NCBI GenBank assembly: GCA_964017195.1
Contig: OZ024897.1
Span: 37,667,036-37,731,035 of the forward strand
DNA from: Siderastrea radians
Taxonomy: Eukaryota; Cnidaria; Anthozoa; Scleractinia; Rhizangiidae
Direction: 5' to 3'
DNA length: 64,000 nt
Shown: in pieces, positions 25,801 to 37,800 of the stretch
Position numbering within the stretch: position 1 is the first letter of the stretch
Layout: each line of letters begins with the position of its first letter
Notes under the pieces: generated by a model
What the model was told of the DNA's origin: nothing
The model's database searches: none
Seen by the model: the letters and a program-made list of their open reading frames with translations, nothing else
Program-made: the position numbers and the translations under genes

Positions 25801-28800
25801 TCGCCTTCCTTTTGAAAGTGTGCCGGGTGATCGATCGTAACACATTTTAGGGACTCGAATTCTTGTTTTAGTGCTGCATAGGAGTTATCTCAGTATCTCT
25901 TGGGATATCAAAGCAGAAAGCAATACCACAAGAACTAATTGCTGGTACTTGGGAGTGGAAATAAGTTCAGCGTAGAGGTTTCTTCTAAAATTTCTGATGA
26001 TCACCCTTGTAGTTTTCTACATAAAAATTTATTAGGACTTTCCGGTGAGAGGTGAGATCACGCATAAGCTTGACTGCTATTGATCATTCTACACAGATTA
26101 TGGCTGGCGACTGTCAACACTCTGTGCCCAGCAGAGACTCCTGTGCCGCACATCACACCTCAGCTGTATACAGATGAGGACATTATGAAAGATCCTCTGA
26201 CAGTACTGAGATGCGATAGGAGAGTCTTCAGGTAAGCCTACACAAAGTACCTATTACTTTGTCGCTATGTTTGATGCGAAAATGACGCCATTTTGTAGAG
26301 ACTGGAGACGTTTAGAATCGTGCTTATGGAAAACGGCAAACGGCAGAAATAAACACGTGACCTTGATTTTGCTCGCTGTTACGGTTGGCCGTTTACCGTT
26401 AATAAGTGAAGGTGAGAGGTTTCGTGAGAATCATTCTTCACTACCCTCATGTACTTTGAGAAATGTAAACTTGGATCTGACGTTGCCGTTTGCAGTTAAC
26501 ATATTTCTAAATCTCTCTAGTATTTCCAAGGTTAAGCGCTGTCTTAGGTGAGCTTCTAAAGTTGCAGACCTTACCTACTTACGTAGCCTACAGGGTATTT
26601 GACTACTAGACAGTTGAACTTCCACTGTTAAATCTGTTAATGCCCTTGTATTGATTTCGTGTTCCTTCTTTGGTTGCAGATGCCCTCCTTTATTTGATAT
26701 CCTTGTGCGCGTGCTCATGGGTTACTTGGCAGGTTCTAGGGCCCTTTTGAGTCAGTACCTGCAGGCCCACCCTGCATCAAGGACTGAAGGCATGGCTGTA
26801 GAGCAGGAGAGAGAGGAACTTAGGGCCGCTCTGGTGACAGCACAGGAGAGTGCCGCAATACAGATCCTACTGGAAGTCTGTGTGAAAACTCCCCAGGATC
26901 AGGTCTGTTGAACCAGCAGCAAACCCAAGCGACCTATTGTGCGTGGTCAAATTTTTGTGGGTTTTGATTTTTGCAATTTCAGTGGAAAAATTTTTTGGGG
27001 AAAAAAAAATAGGGCTCGCAAAATTTTTCTAGTAAGGAAATCTTTTTGGAAAAATGTACCCCATCATAGAATTGCAATGTGAATTTCATCAGACGTAGTC
27101 AGTTATAAGGAAACTAAAGTTGCTATAAAGTCTTGTACTTAATGAAAACCAGTCGTTGTTGATTGGTAATTTTGCTCTTAGAAGGCGGTCATTTACTGGA
27201 ATCGAAAAATTAAGTCCGGATCCACCTAGGAAGCTCCTGGCCTTTGGCCACTCCCGACTTCTCCCCTAAACGACAAACCCTGGATAGAACCCTGTAAACC
27301 TGTATATTTTTTGCTTGTTAGGATCAGCCAGGTTGTAGTGGAACTGCAGTGTTGCGGGAGATTCAGTGCCGAGTCTGTTCTCAGCTTCATCAGATGTTTA
27401 TCGCTGTTCCGGACATTGCAAAACTCGTGCACTTTCAGGTAACGCCAACTTTCACTTACAGTTCAGGTGGCTTTGGTTTTGTAAGGCATTTTTATAGAAA
27501 AATCTGATTCAAGTTACGATTTTTGAAAAGAAAAGAAACGACCAGTTGCAGCAAAAGCAAATAGCGTAATAGCCAGTAGGGCAAACACTACTGATACTGA
27601 AAACTAATTTTACCCATGGGTTCATCATAGAACTTTGAAAACTCTTGGGAACTAGCGGGAAATGGTGGGCAGAGCTTCAATGGCATGACTTCAATTTGAC
27701 CCATGGGTTCATTCTAGTAGCTTGTTGAAATCCAGTAAAAACTCCTGGAAACTAACAGGACATGGTTGGCATTACTTTGGTGATATTGGAAACTAATTTG
27801 ACCCATGGGTTCATGCTAGTAATTTCATAAAAATCCAGTAAAAACTCTCGGTAACTAACAGGACATGGTTGGCATAGCTTGGGTGATTTGGTTGACATAT
27901 GGGTTTTAGGAATTTGTGTAAAACCCGTGGAAAGTCTTGGGAACTAACGGGACTTGGTGGGCAGAGCTTCAATGGTACCGGAAACCTATTTGACCCATGG
28001 GTTCATCATAGAACTTTGTTTAAACCCAGTGAAAACTCTTGGGAACTAACAGGACATGGTTGGCATAGCTTGGGTGATATGGTGGACCTATGGGTTCATG
28101 CAAGTAATTTGTTGAAATCCAGTAAAAACTCTTGGGAACTAACAGGACATGGTTGGCATAGCCCTAGTGATATTGGAAACTAATTCGACCCATGGGTTCA
28201 TCCTAGGAATTTGTGTAAACCCCGTGGAAAGTCTTGGGAACTAACGGGACTTGGTGGGCAGAACTTCAATGGTACCGGAAACTTATTTGACCCATGGGTT
28301 CATCATAGAACTTTGTTTAAACCCAGTGAAAACTCTTGGGAACTAGCGGGACATGGTTGTTGTTGCATGAGTAATAATGAAAACTAATTTGACCCATGGG
28401 TTCGTCATAGAACTTTGTTTAAACCCAGTGAAAACTCTTGGGAACTAACAGGACATGGTTGGCATAGCATTGGTGATATTGGAAACTAATTTGACCCATG
28501 GGTTCATGCTAGTAATTTGTTTTCACTGGGTTTAAACAAAGTTCTTTGATGAACCCATGGGTCAAATTAGTTTTCATTATTACTCATGCAACAACAACCA
28601 TGTCCTGCTAGTTCCCAAGAGTTTTCACTAACGGCAATAATGTAGCTAAGGGGGGAGTGGGGCACGCGTCAAAGGCGGCCACTCACTAATTAGGGGATGA
28701 CAGAGCTACGCCGAATTATAAGAATCTAAAATTGAATTGAAAACTCCATAAGAAAGTTTAGTAAAATTATGTGATACTGGAAACTAATTTGACCCATGGG

Positions 28801-31800
28801 TTCAAATTGACCACATGGGTTTTTACCAGTTTTTGAACACGACGAGTACAATGAATTCAATATTTTATTTCACACTTTTTTACATAAATAATTGAAGATT
28901 ATAAATCAAAGCTAATCTAGAATAATAAACATTAGCCAAATCTGCATTATTGAATATAATTAAACTCAATTGAAAGTTCGCTATTAATGTATTAAGATAC
29001 TTATTTAGAATAATAAACATTAGCCAAATCGGCATTATTGAATATAATTAAACTCAATTGAAAGTTCGCTATTAATGTATTAAGATATTTAATCGCCATA
29101 CTAAATTATAATATGAATAGACCTTATTCATAAATGGCCGCCACTGAATTTCAACATCCAAAGGATCCATGACAGAAACGCATGGCCGTGTCAGGTACCG
29201 TGACACCTTGGGTTCAGGTCCGATAGGCTTCCTACACCTCTGAGTCGTACGAAACCAGAAAACCAATACATTTCTGCATTTAAGCCACCAAAGTCAAAAC
29301 CATAGTGTTCGACACATAGAATAAGTAAATGGGTGATATGGTACTTTACGGATAACATTGTTTTTTATGCTTTTCTTTTTTTAACTAGTGTTAAAGAAAT
29401 GTCTGATATAATTTCTCCAAGCTAATTCTTTTTTTTTTTCACTAATTCAGTGTTTTGTCGAGAGCCTTCGGGACATGGTTGTTGTAGCAAGAGTTATAAT
29501 CAAACCTAATTTGACCCATGGGTTCAGGCTAGTAATTTGTTGAAATCCAGTGAAACTAACATATGGTTGACCCATGGGTTAATGCTAGTAATTTCATGAA
29601 ATCCAGTAAAAACTCTTGGTAACTAACAGGACATGGTTGGCATAGCTTGGGTGATATGGTTGACCCATGGGTTCATGCTAGTAATTTGTTGAAATCCAGT
29701 AAAAACTCTTGGTAACTAACAGGACATGGTTGGCATAGCTTGGGTGATATGGTTGACCCATGGGTTCATGCTAGTAATTTGATGAAATCCAGTAAAAACT
29801 CCTGGGAACTAACAGGACATGGTTTAAACAAATTCCTAGGATGAACCGACACAGACAATGAATAGTGGATAATTAATAGTGGAGGTTGCAGCAATGTTAG
29901 AAAATATTTCTTTTTCGTTTTGGCTGTACTTTTGGCGGGATTTTGTACATTTACACGCGCGTCGCCGATTTCCCGCCTTTCAAACTTTCAAACGTTTTTT
30001 TGAGGGAACGACACAAAGAACGGCTGCGGGGCAGACATTTGTCAGCAAGGAAGACATACCGGCTTGTCTCGTCCCACGCAACGCTCTAGCTAACTAGTGT
30101 GGAGGGAGCGTTGCGTGACGACACTAAAGACGGCTGCGAAGGAGACTACGACTTGTCCTAATAATTACAGAAAAAATATTTACAAATTTACAAATTTTCA
30201 CTTATATTTACATTTTATTATATTTACAACTTTTACAATATATACATTTACAGAAAAAATAATTATTTACAAAGAGTCAGTACGAACACCATGCACAACT
30301 AAAACAATAAGGCCTATAATTAAAAATATCAAAATTAAAATTAAAAGGTACAAAATATAAGGTCTGCGTGGCACTTCGAATTCTGGTTCCAAGAGAAAAT
30401 GAGAAAAATAGATATATGTCTGTTTTATAACTTCCATATTTGCTCACCTTTTTCAAAAATTTTAATCGAGGGAACAATCAAATAGCTAGCCTGCGTAGCG
30501 GCTTTCGGGGAGGGGAGGGGGGACTGGGGCCAGGAAAGGAGGGGATGGGAGGGGAGGGGAGGAGGAGGGGAACCCATGGGTCCACCATATCACCCAAGCT
30601 TGGGTGATATTGGAAACTAATTGGACCCATGGGTTCATCCCAGGAATTTGTTTAAACCCTTTCCAATATCACCAAAGCTATGCCAACCATGTAATATTTG
30701 TTACCAAGAGTTTTTACTGGATTTCAACAAATTACTAGGATGAACCCATGGGTCAAATAAGTTCGCCCCCCCCCCCCCCCACACGTTTTTTTCTGGAAGA
30801 GCCCTTAAGATTTCAGAGGTTTTATGATAGGTAGATCAGTATAAATCACTTTAGCACATAGGGATTCTCTGGGGTTCTCAGTTATATGCCGAAGTTCTTC
30901 CTTGTGTTCTTGTTTTAATTGCAGGGTTTCTGTTAGCAATGTCTGGGTCTTGGCATAAGGCATACAAATGTAACATGCTACTCTCATCCAATCGTCTCCT
31001 TTGATACACTTCTGACGGCTCAATTCGCACATAAATTTGTTGTACTCCCTGACCATGATGGAGTTCTTATCCAGGGTTTTACTGGAAAGACTGACCGTTA
31101 ATTGAATAAGATACATTAAACCAAGGGAAAATGATTTTTTTTCATGGTCGGATCGTCCAGAAACTAAGACGAAATCATACCCTGGAAATTTCTGTTTTCC
31201 CGAAACATCAAGTGAAAACCAAATGTTGACATCATGACATGCTGCTTCTGTGCAGTTATCTTTGCAAAACAACTGATCAACAAGTCGTTTGCAATCAAAG
31301 GCCTCACAAATCTGTACGCGATGGAATTCATCTGCATACATATCGGTGGGACGCAGTCCACACTGATTGATGCGACAATAAAGGCGAACAATCAATTCGA
31401 AACATAGCCCTTTAAGAGATCCAGTGCTAGCTTCAAACACAGCCCGAGCATTTTCGAGCATTGCTTCGTCGCCACGGTCCTGTTGCCTACAAAATGTAAA
31501 GAATCTCAGCTGTTCACCTGGGGCAATCTCAAAGCCTGTGTCTGTGAAAGGGAAGAACTTGAAAGCCAGCTGATCTTCTGGGGTTTCATCCTTCATGTCA
31601 AAGGGGAAGATCTGCTTCCAAATGGCATTGAAGGATTTGTCGTTATAACCTTTCTTGTCTTGCATGAATGATAGAAAATGTTGCATGTCCCGGATAGTCG
31701 TCCTGAAGGTCTTTAGCTGTTTGGCCTCTTCAAAGGAGTGCTGTCGAATCAGGTAATAAGACCTATACCACACTATTGGCACTATTTGCGAAAGCGCAGA

Positions 31801-34800
31801 ATCTGTGTAGTCCACCATGCCCTGTTCTTTCTTCTCTTCAGTAGTAGTGTCCTCGTCTACAGTCATATGTAGCAGTGCCCCGCAAGTTGGGGAAACTTTC
31901 ATTAATTGTGTCACAGTCTCCTCACTCAGTTGTGTCAATGTAACTCCTTCCTCAACGGTCAGTGTCATATGAATAGTTTCTACTTTGACTTTCTTGGGAC
32001 ATTTAATCCAGTCGCTACTTGGAACAAAATGTCCAGAGGTGAACATTATGATGGGGAACTCACGACCCCTACAAACTGAAAGTAATTTGGTTGCCGAAAT
32101 GATGTCACAGTTGGCCTGGTCAAAAATTAACACCTTCGCTTCTATGGGATCAGGTACATGTACATGTACGTTGGGATCAGATGGAGGAGGCTTCATCATT
32201 GCATTTACTGTTGCCTCAGTGTCAGCTGCATTCATCTTATGAGAGAAGCTTCCGAACCAAGTAACTCCATAAACCAATCCTAGATAGGACTCTAATACTT
32301 GTGCGGTAACAGACTTTCCAATTGCTGGAATCCCGTAGTATATCAAAACCTTTCGTCTTTCGTGTGCTGCAGTTTGAAGTTCTGCCACCAAATCGTCTAT
32401 GATGTGTAACAATGCTGCTTTCAACGACTTCGTCATGAGATAAGAATAACCGCGAACTGTAATGAATCCTTCATCACTTTCGATCTTCAGCCTGAAAGAA
32501 AAATTTGAGAGAATAATAAATCAAACTTAACTTTTGTGAATCATATTACATAATGCGATATGTTTTTGCAGACCATGATTTACAAGACATATTTCTAGTG
32601 CCATTTCGTTGGGCCAAAAAACAAAGGTCGCCATTTGGAAGGTCATTTTTGTTTGGCCTTAGTGTTTAATATTAATTAATGTAACTTTTCATTTTGACCT
32701 TCCAAGTTCATGGAAGGTCAAATTGAAGGTCGCCATTTTGAAGGTCAAGAAATTAAACGCTAGCGAACATTAACATGTTTACAGTACTTTTACAACACTT
32801 ACTTTAATGCAGGTAGATCAGGAATGTCTACGTCCTTCGTCCAAGATCTGCAATGTTTCTCTTCCAGTCTACTGCTGTTTACAGTGGCAAGAATTGTTGA
32901 CAAATCTGATTTCGTTAGTTTTGGTGTTGGACCAGCTTCATGTACAATACCAGAGCGCCTGAAAAAATATTATTAAACTGATATGTATACTCAATGTAGG
33001 CCGTTCTTTATGATACAAGTGATAATCAAACAGGCAAAGCCTATACTTAAATCTTTTTAGGTCATTAAAATATTACCATGCATTGATATTTTCCAATCAC
33101 TTTCACTTAAGCATACAATAATTACAATCAGCATTTATATTTCGGTTGTTAGAAAACTTGTTTAACCGGTTTGTGCGTATTAGCCAATCAAAAATCGTAT
33201 TGCTGGTCATGTTGAGTAACGCAATGTCACGCGACAATAAAATGATTTCACAAAATTGTCCTTTTGGGCAAAAGTTAGACTTGCTCCAAGTCGCTCGTTA
33301 GATTCGCAGACCGCTGGATACGGAAACGGAGGGCGCGCGCGAGCATGAAAAACAAAATGGCAGAGGATCGTGCGGAACAAGCGACTTGTCTCACCTGCAG
33401 CGCGCCAATTCTGAAATGTGGCGTCACCGGTGGATTTTTCCACCGGTGACGCCATCGAGATTATGTCAATCATATTATTGCGCGCGAACTTACTGAGCGC
33501 GCTCTGCCCGCAAACTTAGCGCGCTCTGCTCGCGAGACAAGCTTGCGTTTAACTTTTTACTTCTTGAGTAGACTTGTTTCCTTCTCACATCGGCAGTTAA
33601 ACCAGTTTTGGAACAAACATTACAAATGTCTTCTTTTGTACCTGTCCCTTTTAAATCTTACAGAAATGAGAGAGCCATCAAGGGCCTTGAGTATGATTTC
33701 CCACAAAAAAGGGAAGAAAATCGCAATTTTAACACACGGCACGGCACGGCGCGCGTCAACTGCACACGGCGCACGAAACTGACGTCAACACGATAAAAGA
33801 AACCAACTCAATGCACACGAAATGATGCAATATTTTCGCGGCAAAAAACGTCAGCTAGAATCGATTTCCTGCAGGTGACACAAGTCGCTCGTTCCGAGCC
33901 ATTCCTCGATGAAGTGTCATTTGTTTTCCTTCGCGCGCGCGTTCACACAAATGAATCCCGCGCGATTTCAAAGGCGATTTTACTCAAGTGATCTTTCGCG
34001 CTTGATTTCAAAGCGATTTTATTTAAGTAACTATAGATACAAAGAAAAACGAGCGACTTGGGGCAAGTCTAGGCAAAAGTAAGTTCAGTTGGATAATAAA
34101 TAACTTAAAGGCTCGCCAAAATACTGCGTGACTCGTAAAATATCCAGCCATACTACACATCAAACCGTCTAATAAGATATATATATTCGGAAATAGCTAA
34201 GCGAATAATCTGGAGAATACAGTAGGTGTAAGTGGAGAAGGAACTTCAGGAGACTTGCGGCAAAACGTTGACTATATGCAGTGAAAAGTTGTTCAATGCC
34301 CAATCGCCACGATTTTAGCACAATACTCCGATGTAAAAAATCATGCTAAAACTTAAGTCTTACTCGCTCTACCCTGCTAGCAGAGGCCTCTTTTCTGTAT
34401 TTCGCTGGGTAGAGAAAAATACCTCTGGTAACATATTGTTTTTTCTTTGTCTGTGGCCGCGAGTACTTCACTTTCTCTTAGAAACCGCTAGTTTGTACTC
34501 TGTATCCTTATATGCCTTTTATGGTGTGATTTGGATTAAAGATTATTAAAGATTATTATATAAAACTTAAGCTTACTTCATCGTGTTGCTGTTGTCGGTT
34601 GTTCAGCTTGCAGATGCTAACAAACCCGACGAAAATTGTGAACCGACTGTGTTGTTGTATGTTGTTGCAAAGTCCCACGATAAAATGCGTTGTTTGAAAT
34701 TGAGCATGCGCACTCCTGTTCGCTGGATCACGTGGATCGCGTCCACCCCCATTCTCGTCCCCAGAGCCCACGATCCCTTTGGTCTGCGCCAGGGATCGAG

Positions 34801-37800
34801 ACCTCTGGCAGGGACCGAAGCAGGAAGTCCGCGAATCACGGACTTCCGGCTTTTGTGCGCAGCCTCAGAAATTTGAACAATAACGGTTACTATCGGTTAC
34901 AAAAATGGGCAGCTATTGCGCTTGCGCGTTACCTGGTCCCTGCCAGAGGTCTCGATCCTTGGCGCAGACCAAAAGGATCGTGGGCTCTGGGGACGAGAAT
35001 GGTCCACCCCTTGAGGCTTTGCGATACGCGGCGCGCGAAGAGTAACGACTGGGTACGAGTCTGTCAAAAGTTAACGGAAAAGAAAATGGAAACACGTTCA
35101 CGTCAACCTCGTACCCAGGCTCCTCTCTCTTCCTCCCTCGAGAAAGTACCCTGGTTTCGGCTGGTCACGTGGCACCCAAAATCTGGGTGCTAACAAGAAT
35201 GTACTTCATGGGAGGGGTAGCAAAGTGTAAGATTGTCACTAGTGTAAGGATGGTGGAAAGTACCGGAGGTGATGTAAGCTTTTTCAGGAATATTTGTGGT
35301 GATAAGAACTCCTTTTATAGACAAGTATTTCTTCATTACATACGAACGTTCGACATCGAAGCGGTCCATGTTATTTTCGACTCACAAAAACACGTTTACA
35401 AGTCTCTGAATTTCAAAACACTGTCGCTAACCATCGCCATAGTCAACGGAAGCCGGCACGAGTCACAACCTAACAAATTTACAACAAGGCGAGCCGTCGG
35501 CTTGACGCTTTACGGCGCTTGAAATGAAATGGAGTGTCAAGGATTAGGAAGGACTAATTTATTTTTGCATCTCCAAGGAGCAGCAGAATTTTCGGCAACC
35601 GTACACAAGACAGACAAACGGCGCGATGGTAAAATCAGATTAAATACGCCGCGCCAACCGACTGAGACCACCGTTCTTGTAAGAATTTGATGGTAATTTG
35701 TTTTATTCCTGTCGAGTAGGCGAAATTGCTCTCACACCGCCGATTGACCGAAAAAAAACCTAACTTTTTTCACCCAAAACAGTGACATGACAAAATGAAA
35801 AATGTGCTAAACTAAATAACATTTATAATTAAGAGCTTTGTTGACGGGAAAGTTGTACTCTCGTCTGCAGGATTTACACCATTACATTGAAGCTTGCAAA
35901 TAAAAATACACAAGTGCAGCGTGGGCTTTTATTATCAGAATTTTACTTGCATTATTAGGCCAATAAATAAAATATATAGCAAACAAATGAGTGTGTGACA
36001 TTTTGTTCGGGCAATACGAGCAGCTTCTTATCAAATTCAAAACAGATCGAGCCTACCGTAAAATAGTTTGTTGATGGGAAATCTGCATTATTTGTGCTTC
36101 TGAAACGCCGCAGATAGTAGACTGTAGATTTTTTCAACGTCCCTGTCTTTCAAAAAAAGTGAGCTAATGACTTCCATTCCTCTGTCTTCGTGCCAGTGTG
36201 AAAAGATTTGCATTCGCTTTTCCCTTCGCTTCTTGAAGAAAAGCGAGTCCACCCTGGTGGGGAGCTGTTTGCTTAAGGGAGACACGTGACCAGCCGAAAC
36301 CAGGGTACTTTCTCGAGGGAGGAAGAGAGAGGACCCTGGGTACGAGGTTGCGTTCACGTGAGTATTCAGAGCAGATTCACCGGCAATATCCTGGTTGTCG
36401 ATTCACCATGGGTTCACCATGGGTTCATTCTGTAGTAGTGGGCCGAATGCAACAAATTATTTTGAAATTAAATTGTTGTGTGCTGGATCCAAGATGGCGG
36501 ACAATTTTGCCGCCGAAACACATCTTGTCGAAAAAAGACCTTTTCAATGTGGCTGGATCCAGATGAGATATGATCCAGCCAAAAGTCCGTAGAACTCAGC
36601 GAAACTCCTCAGTATCGCCAGGGTAATATTTTCAATTAATTTATTGGAAGCTAGTTTGAAAGTTTGAAAGGCGGGAAATCGGCGACGCGCGTGTAAATGT
36701 ACAAAATCCCGCCAAAAGTACAGCCAAAACGAAAAAGAAATATTTTCTAACATTGCTGCAACCTCCACTATTAATTATCCACTATTTTTTTGTTTTTAAT
36801 TTGGAGTTGAGTGCAAATTTTGAAATTTTTGAATGCACATTTTTAAATTGTTGAGTGCAAAAACGTGAAATTGAATTTGATTGGCTAGTCGGTTCAAACT
36901 AGCCAATCAAATTTTCACTTTTTTGCACTCAAAAGTTCAAAATAAATTTGGGTGCTCTCAGCCAATCAGATTGCAGAAATTTTTGTATGTATATTATTAT
37001 GCAGATTATAAAAACAGTAATCATAAAAAAATGGAAACATTTTCGATGCAAGTGAAAGCAAGTTTTGTTGATAAAATCTGTCGTTCGCGAACTGTCGAAA
37101 TCAATGAAGATCAACAACTTTTCCGGCACTTCATAAAACTGCACTTTGACGAATTTCAGAGTTTTATAATCACGACAAAAATGTTTTGAGTATCGGTGAA
37201 ATTCTAGATCTGGATATGAAAAGTAGCTTTTCTAAAAACGATAATTTGTTGATTGTTTTTTTAGCACTCTTTAGGTCTGCAGTGGCTCTAAAAGAGCCAG
37301 TATTTGCATTTATGGTCATGACTTTTTTGGTCTGTGGTGGCTCCGAAAAGAGCCGGTTTTAGCATATATGGTCATGACTTTTTTGGTCAGTGGAATAAGA
37401 GAGCATGAGTCATGACTTTATCATATGTGGTTGGCTCTGAAAAGAGCCGTTGTTAGATGCTGAGCTCCATCGATCAGTTCAGCGTGTGATGTATAAATCG
37501 ATGTCGATGTGTAATAAATGAATCGGCAATGCTATATTTTTTCCCACAACACTGCATTTCGAAGCCTGGGTGCTGTTTAAAAAAAACCCGCACATAGTTC
37601 CTCCATGACAAATTCTTTATACCCTTCTTGTAGAACTGTCCATCTGTTCGTGATCTTGCTTTCTTGGAGAATTGTTTCGAATTCTCCCGCTTGCTGATCT
37701 CCTCGACTAAATTGTCTTGGAGACTGGTTGCATCCTCCGTAGCACTCGCTACCATCTCTGGCTGACTGTCGTCAGCTTCCTCTGTAGCACTCGCCTTCCT

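Noticed and set aside
27899..28183. Protein-coding frame with repeated SWELTGHGWHS text
   Set aside because: It is the satellite unit read in one open frame, with no gene features around it.
36088..36357. Minus-strand ORF starting MNATSYPGSSLFLPRE
   Set aside because: Its first third is the terminal repeat of a MITE read as protein; nothing supports a gene.
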